Origin: Bacteroidaceae bacterium
GTDB lineage: Bacteria; Bacteroidota; Bacteroidia; Bacteroidales; Bacteroidaceae
DNA length: 41,967 bases
Direction of reading: 5' to 3'
Assembly: GCA_017960985.1 (NCBI GenBank)
Contig: JAGCYD010000023.1
Span: 1-41,967, forward strand
Below, in pieces: positions 25,324 through 34,075 of this stretch. The notes under the pieces are model-generated. The model searched no databases. It was not told where the DNA came from and saw only the letters and a program-made list of their open reading frames with translations. Both the position numbers and the translations under genes were made by a program. Numbering within the stretch: the stretch's first letter is position 1; each line of letters starts with the position of its first letter.

Positions 25324-25331
25324 TATCTTTG
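25324..25331 (+). promoter_or_regulatory. -7 box for the EEP-domain protein gene
   Basis: TATCTTTG lies 40 nt before the ATG. This is the only promoter-like site I find ahead of the EEP-purH-mre run. Confidence 0.65.
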
Positions 25332-25370
25332 CCACGCATTTAATTTTATAAAAATTAAAATCATAGCACA

Positions 25371-28300
25371 ATGAAAAGAAGTCTTTATGTTTTTGCGGCT
25401 CTCGTGGTTGCTCTGCTATGTGGCACCACTTCTATGAAAGCCAGCATAAATGGAACCACCCCTGTGATCGGTGAAAACTACTATCTTTTCAATGTCTATC
25501 AAGCAAAATTCCTTTCTTACGGCAATTCCTACGGCACACAGGCATCATTGGCCCCAATGGGCGATAGTTCGATTCTGCTCTGCACGCTGGAGGATGCCGG
25601 AAGCAACAAGGTAAAAATAAACACCCATTTCAGTCTTACCTATCTAACGGGTGTCATCTCTGTGAACAACTACCTGTTCTGGTTCGAGAATGACAATCTG
25701 ACCTATGTAAACTCCAACTGGGGCAATAGCGATGCTGAGATTTTAGGCTCGCGTGAGCCTACCACTTTCTCCATTAGTCCAGCCGACGAGGGATATTATC
25801 TAACCAACGAGACCCTTGGCAACCTGATGTTTGACAAAGGTTCGGCATGTAATATTGCCGCCCGAGGCAGCAGCACCTTAATGGCCGACAAATCTTTGTG
25901 GCGCTTTGTTTCGGAAGACGAGTACAGTGCCTTGTTGGCTAAGAAGCGTTTCACAGCAGCAGCCATGAATGTGGACGGTATGCCTAAGAGCCTTTCAGTC
26001 TATGGTGTGTACAATATAGATTTGAATCCCGACGCCAAGGAGTCTGCCGGTGCAACGGCCATCGGACAGAAACTGGTTAATATGGGTTACGACTTTATCG
26101 GCGTCAGCGAAGATTTCAACTACAACAACGAAATCTTGGCAGAAATCAATAGCACCTATAATGCTGGAACCCATCGGGGCAAGTTGGAGTCTTATGCAGG
26201 TATTGTTACAAAATACTTAGCACAAAACACCCTGTTTGATACCGACGGACTGAACTTCTTCTGGAAAAAGGCCCTCAATGCCACCGGTGAATCATGGTCG
26301 GCATGGAATACCCACTACGGCTATACGGATAACGGAGCCGACGGACTGATAGAAAAAGGCTATCGCTACTATATGGTGACTTTGGCCGACGGTACGGAAA
26401 TCGATGTCTATACCCTGCACATGGATGCAGAGGACTCCGACGGCGACATCTCCGCCCGTGCCAGTCAGCTTACCCAACTGGCCAATGCCATTATTGCTAC
26501 CAACAACGGCCGTCCCATCATTGTCATGGGCGACACCAATTGCCGTTACACTCGCGATGTATTGAAATCTTCGTTCATCAATGTCATCAATGCCGACGAG
26601 CGATTCACCATCAAGGATGCCTGGGTGGAATACGGCCGGAAAGGCATTTATCCTACAGGTTCCAGTACCTTGTGGTGGGAAGACTTGGGTTATCGCAAGG
26701 CCGAAGTTGTGGACAAGGTATTCTATATCAACAATACGGCTTCTGACATTCGCATTGTGGCAGAAACCTACGCGCAAGACCTTTCGTTTATCAACGACGA
26801 AGGAGAACCTCTGGCAGACCACTGGCCCTGTGTTGTCACCTTCTCCTACCACGACTACGACCCCGCCATTGACGACAATGAAGCAGAAGGCAACATGAAG
26901 AATGTATATCTGCGTAATCGAAAAACCGGTGCATTCCTGAAGGCAGGCGGTACTTATGGAACCCATGCCACACAGGGTGAATACGGCAAGGCATTGAATT
27001 TTACACAGGTTTCCGACGAGAAATACCTTATCCAAAGCGAAATGGGATTCCTTTCTCAGGGCACCGAGCCATACCTGAACGGTACTACTCCCGACGAATG
27101 GACTGTCGCCAAAGACAAAGATGGATATTATCTGCTGACCTACAAGAGTGGAGGTAGCACCAAGGCACTGACGGGCAACGATAGTCGGACCTTCCCCTAT
27201 GGCCCTAACACCAAATATGTGAAATGCGAAAGTTATAGTTCCCGTAGCCAGTACCAGCAATGGGAGATTCTGACCGCAGAAGATTTGATGATGGAAATGC
27301 TCACCAATGCTTCGGAGGACAATCCCTATAATTGTACTTATTTGCTGGGTGGCGCGAACTTCGACCCCGAAGACCCTGATGCCGCACCAACAGACTTGGG
27401 AGGCAAGTGGAATGTCAGCATCACTTCGTCGGCTACGGCCATGTCGTACATGCTCGGCACATCCTCAACCAATCCTACCTCGGGCGATGGAGGCAAGATA
27501 AACTGGGACTATGGCAACTATGTGGCCGAAGTATATAACAGTTCCTATAGCGGTGTATCCTCAAAGGCCACAACTTGGGAAGTGGCACAAACCATAACTG
27601 GACTGCCCAACGGATACTACAAGGTAACTTGTCAGGGTTTCTATCGCGATGGCGAACTGGATGCCAACAACCCAGGCACCATACATTCCTACTTGTATGC
27701 CCGCACCGATGGAGACGAGGTTCAGACACAACTCCAATCCATGTATGCGGCTAATTGTACGGAAAATCTTTCCACCACCACCGATGCTAATGGTTATTAT
27801 ATTCCGAACAGCATGTCGGATGCTTCGGTATTCTTCTCCTATGGATATTACAAGAACGAGGTATTTATTCATGTCGTAGGCAATGTACTGACGGTACTTG
27901 TCGGTAAGCCTGATGAAACCAAAAGCACCAGCGGATGGACTTGCTTCGACAACTTCCAGATTTATTATCTCGGCACTCCCATGGAAACGGGAACCGAAGG
28001 CTACCTGTACAATGTCGATGCCGGAGCATTCTTGAACCGTAGTGATGTGTGGGATGGCGAATGGTACACGCGCATTGTGCTCTCCAACGAAGGCCGTAAG
28101 TGGACTGCCGAGGAAAGCAACGGCAAATACAAACTGCACTGTATTGACCAGGCCGACGGACTCTATTTGGGTGCCACCGACAACCTCAGTGCATGGGTGG
28201 ACCGTACCGATGCCAGTGAAACGGAATTCTACCTGAATCAAGGTTCCGATAATTGTTACACCATACAAAATGCAGCAAACGGTGGCATCCTCTGCTGGAC

Positions 28301-29237
28301 GGGCGAAAAAGACTACAACTACTTCGTAGCACCCACACTGAACTCCAACGACAAGGAACAACGCGGTAGTCGCTGGATGTTCTTGAACGACACACAATAT
28401 GCACAGATACAACCTAATGCCAGCGCACAACGCGAAGCGAGGATGAACGCTTGGCCCGTTATCCGTTCGGCACGCAACACGGTTTGCAACATCGACTTTA
28501 CCGCACAGGAAACGCTTTGGCAGAACTCGGTAATTACGGGAACCCAACCGTCAACCATTGCCGACCAAATCAATAATAAACTGTTGAACGCCCTCAATGA
28601 GGCTACGGCAGAAGCACCCATCGACCTCAGTTATTATATCAGGAATGCAGACTGCAGTGCCGACCTAAACACAGATTGGACAAACAGTGGTTTCGAAAAC
28701 CATATTGCCTACTATGCTGCCGACACCAATAATGGTCCGTCATTGGGAGCGAACTTCTTCGAGCGCTGGGTTTCTTGGGGCAATGCTCTTCCCAACTCAA
28801 ACATTTATCAGGTTCTTTCCGAACTTCCCAACGGTAAGTACATGTTAGGCCTGGATATCCGCGCCAGCGTATGGGATGGTTATCCAGCAACGGGTCTTGA
28901 ACTCTATGCCCAGGCAGGAAGTGAGGAAGAGAACACCTATACCTGTGCCCTCAATACGGAAAGCAACACCTATGTACAGGTTCCCTTCCAGATTACGACC
29001 AGTGGGGAAGAAGTTAAGATAGGTTTCCGCATAAACAACACCAGCAATGTCAACTGGGTAGCCTTCGACAATTTCAAATTACTCTATTTGGATTCCGATG
29101 TCTCCGATGGCATTGAGGACCTAAAAGCCGATACAAGTGTTGCAAAGAAGCGAGACATCTACGACCTCACGGGTCGGCGTGTAATGCAACCCGCAAAGGG
29201 TATCTATATCATCAACGGAAAGAAAATAATTAAATAA
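25371..29237 (+). CDS. Secreted multidomain EEP-family protein with T9SS C-terminal tail
   Basis: This 1288-residue protein has a signal peptide (residues 1-25). Residues about 194-497 form an endonuclease/exonuclease/phosphatase domain: MNVDGMP, IGVSEDF, YTLHMDAE, IVMGDTNCRYT (near 380) and the final ADHWP carry the expected Asn, Glu, His, Asp/Asn and Asp-His residues. Three trefoil-like segments (starting GENYYLFNVYQAKFLSYG, NVYLRNRKTGAFLKAGG and GYLYNVDAGAFLNR) and two galactose-binding-like segments (ITGLPNGYYKVTCQGFYRDG; LSELPNGKYMLGLDIRA) surround it. The last 45 residues end RDIYDLTGRRVMQPAKGIYI, a T9SS type-A-like sorting tail. It could be a nuclease or a phospho(di)esterase such as a sphingomyelinase; the substrate is unknown. 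It lies 21 nt before purH. Confidence 0.88.
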   Translation: MKRSLYVFAALVVALLCGTTSMKASINGTTPVIGENYYLFNVYQAKFLSYGNSYGTQASLAPMGDSSILLCTLEDAGSNKVKINTHFSLTYLTGVISVNNYLFWFENDNLTYVNSNWGNSDAEILGSREPTTFSISPADEGYYLTNETLGNLMFDKGSACNIAARGSSTLMADKSLWRFVSEDEYSALLAKKRFTAAAMNVDGMPKSLSVYGVYNIDLNPDAKESAGATAIGQKLVNMGYDFIGVSEDFNYNNEILAEINSTYNAGTHRGKLESYAGIVTKYLAQNTLFDTDGLNFFWKKALNATGESWSAWNTHYGYTDNGADGLIEKGYRYYMVTLADGTEIDVYTLHMDAEDSDGDISARASQLTQLANAIIATNNGRPIIVMGDTNCRYTRDVLKSSFINVINADERFTIKDAWVEYGRKGIYPTGSSTLWWEDLGYRKAEVVDKVFYINNTASDIRIVAETYAQDLSFINDEGEPLADHWPCVVTFSYHDYDPAIDDNEAEGNMKNVYLRNRKTGAFLKAGGTYGTHATQGEYGKALNFTQVSDEKYLIQSEMGFLSQGTEPYLNGTTPDEWTVAKDKDGYYLLTYKSGGSTKALTGNDSRTFPYGPNTKYVKCESYSSRSQYQQWEILTAEDLMMEMLTNASEDNPYNCTYLLGGANFDPEDPDAAPTDLGGKWNVSITSSATAMSYMLGTSSTNPTSGDGGKINWDYGNYVAEVYNSSYSGVSSKATTWEVAQTITGLPNGYYKVTCQGFYRDGELDANNPGTIHSYLYARTDGDEVQTQLQSMYAANCTENLSTTTDANGYYIPNSMSDASVFFSYGYYKNEVFIHVVGNVLTVLVGKPDETKSTSGWTCFDNFQIYYLGTPMETGTEGYLYNVDAGAFLNRSDVWDGEWYTRIVLSNEGRKWTAEESNGKYKLHCIDQADGLYLGATDNLSAWVDRTDASETEFYLNQGSDNCYTIQNAANGGILCWTGEKDYNYFVAPTLNSNDKEQRGSRWMFLNDTQYAQIQPNASAQREARMNAWPVIRSARNTVCNIDFTAQETLWQNSVITGTQPSTIADQINNKLLNALNEATAEAPIDLSYYIRNADCSADLNTDWTNSGFENHIAYYAADTNNGPSLGANFFERWVSWGNALPNSNIYQVLSELPNGKYMLGLDIRASVWDGYPATGLELYAQAGSEEENTYTCALNTESNTYVQVPFQITTSGEEVKIGFRINNTSNVNWVAFDNFKLLYLDSDVSDGIEDLKADTSVAKKRDIYDLTGRRVMQPAKGIYIINGKKIIK

Positions 29238-29258
29238 TAAACCAAATAACAAACAACT

Positions 29259-29852
29259 ATGAACGAAAAGAAAGCAATACGCCGTGCATTGGTCAGCGTA
29301 TTTCATAAAGACGGGCTTGACGAGATTCTCCACCTGCTCCATGAGCAGGGAGTTGAACTGTTAAGCACTGGTGGTACCCAGTCCTTTATCGAAGGACTCG
29401 GAATCCCATGCAACAAGGTAGAGGATGTAACGGGTTATCCCAGCATTTTGGGTGGCCGTGTAAAGACCCTGCATCCGAAGGTATTCGGTGGCATTCTGGG
29501 TCGTAGGGAACTGACAGGCGACCAAGCCGAAATGAAGAAATATGAAATCCCCGAAATCGACCTCGTCATCGTTGACCTCTATCCTTTCGAGGACACCGTC
29601 AAGAGTGGAGCATCCGAGGCCGACATTATCGAAAAGATAGATATCGGTGGTATTTCCCTCATCCGTGCCGCAGCCAAGAACTTCAAGGATGTTGTCATCG
29701 TTCCTTCTAAGGCTGAATACGAACCCCTGAAGAAACTGCTGAAAGAGCAGGGTGCAAACACCACACTCGAACAGCGCCGCTGGTTCGCCGCACAGGCTTT
29801 TGGCGTAAGCAGCCACTACGATACCGCTATTCACGCATATTTTGTAAAGTAA
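29259..29852 (+). CDS. purH: IMP cyclohydrolase domain protein (N-terminal half of PurH only)
   Basis: This 197-residue protein corresponds to the MGS-like IMP cyclohydrolase domain that closes FAICAR to IMP. Motifs are RALVSVFHKDGLDEI, LLSTGGTQSFIEGLGIP, VTGYPSILGGRVKTLHPKVF and GGISLIRAAAKNFKDV. The usual bifunctional PurH is about 510-530 residues and continues into the AICAR transformylase domain. Here a clean stop follows the inter-domain boundary (SSHYDTAIHAYFVK) and mreB begins 22 nt later, so no remnant of the second domain exists. The AICAR transformylase step must be encoded elsewhere. It is placed directly before mreB. Confidence 0.9.
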   Translation: MNEKKAIRRALVSVFHKDGLDEILHLLHEQGVELLSTGGTQSFIEGLGIPCNKVEDVTGYPSILGGRVKTLHPKVFGGILGRRELTGDQAEMKKYEIPEIDLVIVDLYPFEDTVKSGASEADIIEKIDIGGISLIRAAAKNFKDVVIVPSKAEYEPLKKLLKEQGANTTLEQRRWFAAQAFGVSSHYDTAIHAYFVK

Positions 29853-29874
29853 GAACATAAAAATAGGATAAAAA

Positions 29875-30894
29875 ATGAAATGGTTTTCTCTGAATAAGGA
29901 AATCGCCATGGACCTTGGCACGGCCAATACCATCATCATCTCCAATGGTAAGATTATGGTGGACCAGCCCAGTGTTGTGGCACTCGACCGCCGTACCGAC
30001 CGCATGATTGCCGTTGGAGAACGCGCCAAACTGATGCACGAAAAGACGAATGCAGAAATCCGCACGGTACGCCCCTTGCGCGACGGTGTGATTGCCGACT
30101 TCGATGCCTGCGAAAAGATGATTCGTGGTTTGATAAAGATGGTACATACCAACCGCAGTCTTTTCAGCCCATCCATGCGTATGGTTATCGGTGTGCCCAG
30201 TGGAAGTACGGAAGTGGAACTCCGTGCTGTACGCGACAGTGCCGAGCATGCTGGTGGTCGTGAGGTGTACCTCATCTACGAACCTATGGCTGCCGCCATA
30301 GGTATCGGTCTGGATGTTTTGGCTCCCGAGGGCAACATGGTGGTAGATATCGGTGGTGGTAGCACCGAAATTGCCGTCATATCTCTGGGTGGTATCGTTG
30401 TAAACAAGAGCCAGCGTGTAGCCGGTGACGAACTAACTTACGATATCCAGGAATACATGAGTCGCCAGCACAACCTGAAAGTTTCGGAGCGCATGGCCGA
30501 GCGTATCAAGATTAATGTCGGTGCTGCCCTGACCGATTTGGGTGAGGAAGCCCCCGAAGACTATATCGTGTTTGGTCCTAACCGTATTACGGCTCTGCCT
30601 ATGGAGGTTCCTGTATGCTATCAGGAAATTGCACATTGTCTGGAAAAGACCATTGCAAAAATCGAGGCCGCCATCTTGAGTGCCCTCGAAGCCACACCCC
30701 CCGAACTATATGCCGACATCGTGAAGAACGGTATCTGGTTGACGGGTGGCGGTGCCATGCTGCGCGGTCTGGACAAGCGTCTGACCGACAAGATTAACAT
30801 CCCCTTCCATGTAGCCGAAGACCCCTTGCACAGTGTGGCAAAGGGTACGGGTGTAGCACTGAAGAACATACACAAGTTCTCATTCTTGATGTAA
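29875..30894 (+). CDS. mreB: Rod shape-determining protein MreB
   Basis: This 339-residue actin homologue polymerises under the inner membrane and positions the elongation machinery. Visible motifs are EIAMDLGTANTIIISNGKI (phosphate 1), VGVPSGST/ELRAVRDSAEHAG, NMVVDIGGGSTEIAVISLGG (phosphate 2) and IWLTGGGAMLRGLD (adenosine). It is the first of five elongasome genes, 23 nt before mreC. Normal length for the family. Confidence 0.98.
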   Translation: MKWFSLNKEIAMDLGTANTIIISNGKIMVDQPSVVALDRRTDRMIAVGERAKLMHEKTNAEIRTVRPLRDGVIADFDACEKMIRGLIKMVHTNRSLFSPSMRMVIGVPSGSTEVELRAVRDSAEHAGGREVYLIYEPMAAAIGIGLDVLAPEGNMVVDIGGGSTEIAVISLGGIVVNKSQRVAGDELTYDIQEYMSRQHNLKVSERMAERIKINVGAALTDLGEEAPEDYIVFGPNRITALPMEVPVCYQEIAHCLEKTIAKIEAAILSALEATPPELYADIVKNGIWLTGGGAMLRGLDKRLTDKINIPFHVAEDPLHSVAKGTGVALKNIHKFSFLM

Positions 30895-30916
30895 TTTAAG
30901 GTAATTAAAGGAGAGA

Positions 30917-31735
30917 ATGAGCACCCTTTTGAGTTGGATTAGAGCGTGGGGGCACTGGCTTGTCTTCCTTCTATTGGAGGGAATCAGTTTAGTGCTTCTA
31001 CTTCGATTCAATTCCTATCAGGGTAGTGTGTGGTTCACACAAGCTAATACAGTCACGGCCAAGATTTTGTCGTGGGGAAGTCAAGTCAGTGCCTATTCAA
31101 ATCTGGGCGAAGTCAATCGCCAACTGACTGAAACAAATATCAGCCTACAAACAGAAAATGAAACACTACGGCAGCGTCTTGCTGTATTGGAACACGATTC
31201 GTCGCTGACAGAACGAACCGTTTCCCGACAGTTGGCAGGCATTAAGCGTATTCCTGCACAAGTTATTGACAACTCTATCCGCAACAAGGACAATTACATC
31301 ACCATCAATCGAGGTTACAAAGACGGAGTACAGAACGAGATGGGAGTGGTTTGCGGAACGGGCATTGTGGGTATCGTTTGCGAAGCCAACAAACACTATG
31401 CTGTGATTCAGCCCGTCCTGAATTCAAAGAGCAGCATCAGTTGCCGACTGAAGAACTCCGAATATTTCGGGTATCTGAAATGGGAAGGCGGAAATCCCCT
31501 ACGCGCTTTCATCGATGACATTCCCCGTCATGCACGCATCAAAATTGGCGAACAAGTCGAGACCAGCGGTTTCAGTAGTGTCTTTCCTCCCGGTATTTTC
31601 ATCGGTAAGGTAAAACGCATCCTGAACTCCGAAGATGGGCTCTCCTATAAACTGGAAATCCGACTGAGCACCGACTTTGCCAAATTGCGGGAAGTGAATG
31701 TGATTGAGTATAAGACAAGGACAGAAGCAGAATGA
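30917..31735 (+). CDS. mreC: Rod shape-determining protein MreC
   Basis: This 272-residue protein has a short cytoplasmic N-terminus, one membrane segment (about residues 12-32), a coiled coil (about 60-95, NRQLTETNISLQTENETLRQ) and a periplasmic beta domain with NYITINRGYKDGVQNEMGVV and GTGIVGIVCEANKHYAVIQP. MreC activates PBP2 in the elongasome. It overlaps mreD by 4 nt (ATGA). Confidence 0.95.
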   Translation: MSTLLSWIRAWGHWLVFLLLEGISLVLLLRFNSYQGSVWFTQANTVTAKILSWGSQVSAYSNLGEVNRQLTETNISLQTENETLRQRLAVLEHDSSLTERTVSRQLAGIKRIPAQVIDNSIRNKDNYITINRGYKDGVQNEMGVVCGTGIVGIVCEANKHYAVIQPVLNSKSSISCRLKNSEYFGYLKWEGGNPLRAFIDDIPRHARIKIGEQVETSGFSSVFPPGIFIGKVKRILNSEDGLSYKLEIRLSTDFAKLREVNVIEYKTRTEAE

Positions 31736-32235
31736 TAGTTATATTTATCGAACGGCTATTGCAGATACTGGGGTTGATAGCCCTGCAGGTATTGGTTTGT
31801 AATCATATCTACCTTTGGGGCTTGGCCACACCGATGCTGTATCCGCTCTTCCTCGTCTATCTTCCCTTGAACTCCAATCGCATCGGCAACATGCTCTGGG
31901 CCTTTGTATTGGGAGTCGCCATCGATACCTTTTCCAATACTCCCGGCGAAGCCGCTGCTGCCATGACATTCACGGCATTCATCCAGTGGCCTCTGCTCCA
32001 CGCCATGGCTCCAAAGGACTGCGTCGAAAGCATGGTTCCTACCTACCACACCATGGGTCGATGGAACCATATCCGCTATGTCACCATACTGACAACAATC
32101 CACCATATCGTATTCTATTTGTTGGAGAGTTTCTCTTTCTTCCATGCGCAGGATACCCTGATAGCCTTTGGGGCAAGTCTTATGCTCTCCCTTGTGCTGA
32201 TGCTTACTTTGGAGACCCTGCGCCATGGAAAATAA
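31732..32235 (+). CDS. mreD: Rod shape-determining protein MreD
   Basis: This 167-residue, strongly hydrophobic protein has about five membrane segments. It is recognised by LLQILGLIALQVLVCNHIYL at the N-terminus, GVAIDTFSNTPG in the middle and its position between mreC and PBP2. MreD is the integral-membrane partner of MreC and modulates PBP2 activation. It overlaps mreC by 4 nt and mrdA by 11 nt. Confidence 0.92.
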   Translation: MIVIFIERLLQILGLIALQVLVCNHIYLWGLATPMLYPLFLVYLPLNSNRIGNMLWAFVLGVAIDTFSNTPGEAAAAMTFTAFIQWPLLHAMAPKDCVESMVPTYHTMGRWNHIRYVTILTTIHHIVFYLLESFSFFHAQDTLIAFGASLMLSLVLMLTLETLRHGK

Positions 32236-34075
32236 CCGCCAATACGACAACCGTAGATATGTATTGGGGGGTGCTGCGGTACTCATCATCATCGTCTATC
32301 TCATTCGTTTGTTCACGCTCCAGTTGATGAGCGACGACTTCAAGCGCAATGCCGATAGTAATGCCTTTCTGAAGCGTATTCAGTTTCCCGCCCGCGGTGT
32401 GATAAGCGACCGCAACGGCAAATTGCTTGTCTATAACCAGCCCGCCTACGACATCATGATTGTCATGTCGGAGATTGCAGGTATCGACACACTCGACCTC
32501 TGTGAAAGTCTGGGCATCACCCGCGACTGGTTCGACCGTCGAATGGTGGAAATCAAGGACAGATACCGCAACCCTGGCTACAGTTCCTACACGCAACAGA
32601 TTTTCATGAGCCAGTTGTCCGCCGAGGAGTTCTCCAGTTTTCAGGAAAAACTCTTCCGCTTCCCCGGCTTCTACATCATCAAGCACAGCATTCGCCAATA
32701 TGCAACTTCTAACGGAGCCCATATCCTCGGAGATGTCGGCGAAGTCGGACCTGCCGACATCGAGGCCGACGATTACTACCGCAGTGGCGACTACATCGGT
32801 AAACTCGGTGTGGAACGCAGTTACGAGAAACAATTGCGCGGAGAAAAGGGAGTGGAGATTCTTTTGCGGGATGCCCGTGGTCGTATCAAGGGAAAATATC
32901 AGGACGGCAAGTTCGACCGTGCCCCAATTCCCGGAAAAAACCTTACGCTGAGCATCGACGCAGAACTGCAGGCCTTGGGCGAAAGGCTGATGAAGAACAA
33001 ATTAGGCAGCATCGTCGCCATCGAACCCTCCACGGGCGAAGTGTTGTGTATGGTGTCCTCGCCCACCTATGACCCTCGTATTATGGTGGGTCGTCAGCGC
33101 GGAAAGAACAATCAGATATTGTCGGCCGACCCCTACAAGCCCTTGCTCAACCGTGCCATCATGGGACAATATCCTCCTGGTTCTACCTTTAAGACCAGTC
33201 AGGCGCTGACCTTCCTTCAGGAAGGCATCATCACCCCCGAGACATCCTACTCGTGCAGTCACGGATTCCATTTTGGTCGTCTGACCGTAGGCTGTCACGG
33301 ACATCCCTCACCGCTGCCGTTGATACCCGCCATCGGAACCTCGTGCAACGGCTATTTCTGTTGGGGACTCTACCACATGTTTGGCAACCGCAAGAAATAC
33401 CCCAATGTGCAAACCGCCATGAACACCTGGCGAAACTATATGGTCAGCATGGGCTTCGGCTATCCGCTGGGCATCGACCTGCCCGGAGAGAAACGAGGCA
33501 TGATACCCAACGCCGAATACTACGACAAATATCTCCACGGCTCATGGAACGGCTTGACGGTCATTTCCATTTCCATCGGCCAGGGCGAAGTGAACCTTAC
33601 CCCCCTACAAATCGCCAATCTGGGGGCTACGATAGCCAACCGCGGTTACTATATTACGCCCCATGTGGTGAAGGGAGTGCAAGGCGAGAAACTGGACACT
33701 ACCTATACCACCAAGCACTACACGATGGTATCTCCCGAGAACTACGAAATCGTGGTCAGCGGTATGCGCCGTGCTGTGGAGGGCGGAACCTGCCACAGTG
33801 CCAACAACCCCTGGTACGAGGTTTGCGGAAAGACGGGAACCGCCCAGAACCGTGGACACGACCACTCCGTATTCATGGGATTTGCGCCCAAGGATAAGCC
33901 CCAGATAGCCGTAGCCGTATATGTCGAAAACGGCGGTTGGGGTGCCACCTACGGAGTACCCATCGGGGCGCTGATTATGGAGAAATACATCAACGGCACA
34001 TTGTCTCCCGAGAGCGAGGCAAAAGCCGAAGCGTTTGAAAACAGAACAATATCCTATGGTAGCGGGCAGAGGTAA
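32225..34075 (+). CDS. mrdA: Penicillin-binding protein 2 (elongasome transpeptidase)
   Basis: This 616-residue class B penicillin-binding protein crosslinks peptidoglycan during elongation. It has one N-terminal membrane segment (about residues 13-35), a pedestal domain with the block FPARGVISDRNGKLLVYNQP and a transpeptidase domain. Active-site motifs are Ser320-Thr-Phe-Lys323, Ser373-Cys-Asn375 and Lys536-Thr-Gly538. It overlaps mreD by 11 nt and rodA by 20 nt, so the complex partners are translationally linked. Beta-lactams are expected to acylate Ser320. Confidence 0.97.
   Translation: MENNRQYDNRRYVLGGAAVLIIIVYLIRLFTLQLMSDDFKRNADSNAFLKRIQFPARGVISDRNGKLLVYNQPAYDIMIVMSEIAGIDTLDLCESLGITRDWFDRRMVEIKDRYRNPGYSSYTQQIFMSQLSAEEFSSFQEKLFRFPGFYIIKHSIRQYATSNGAHILGDVGEVGPADIEADDYYRSGDYIGKLGVERSYEKQLRGEKGVEILLRDARGRIKGKYQDGKFDRAPIPGKNLTLSIDAELQALGERLMKNKLGSIVAIEPSTGEVLCMVSSPTYDPRIMVGRQRGKNNQILSADPYKPLLNRAIMGQYPPGSTFKTSQALTFLQEGIITPETSYSCSHGFHFGRLTVGCHGHPSPLPLIPAIGTSCNGYFCWGLYHMFGNRKKYPNVQTAMNTWRNYMVSMGFGYPLGIDLPGEKRGMIPNAEYYDKYLHGSWNGLTVISISIGQGEVNLTPLQIANLGATIANRGYYITPHVVKGVQGEKLDTTYTTKHYTMVSPENYEIVVSGMRRAVEGGTCHSANNPWYEVCGKTGTAQNRGHDHSVFMGFAPKDKPQIAVAVYVENGGWGATYGVPIGALIMEKYINGTLSPESEAKAEAFENRTISYGSGQR

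Noticed and set aside
26292-28547. Two long - strand ORFs opposite the EEP protein gene.
   Set aside because: The + strand frame has a signal peptide, catalytic motifs and a sorting tail; the opposite frames show no recognisable features.
29853-29874. Possible frameshift or nonsense mutation truncating purH.
   Set aside because: Only 22 nt separate the stop from mreB, so no second-domain remnant can exist there.
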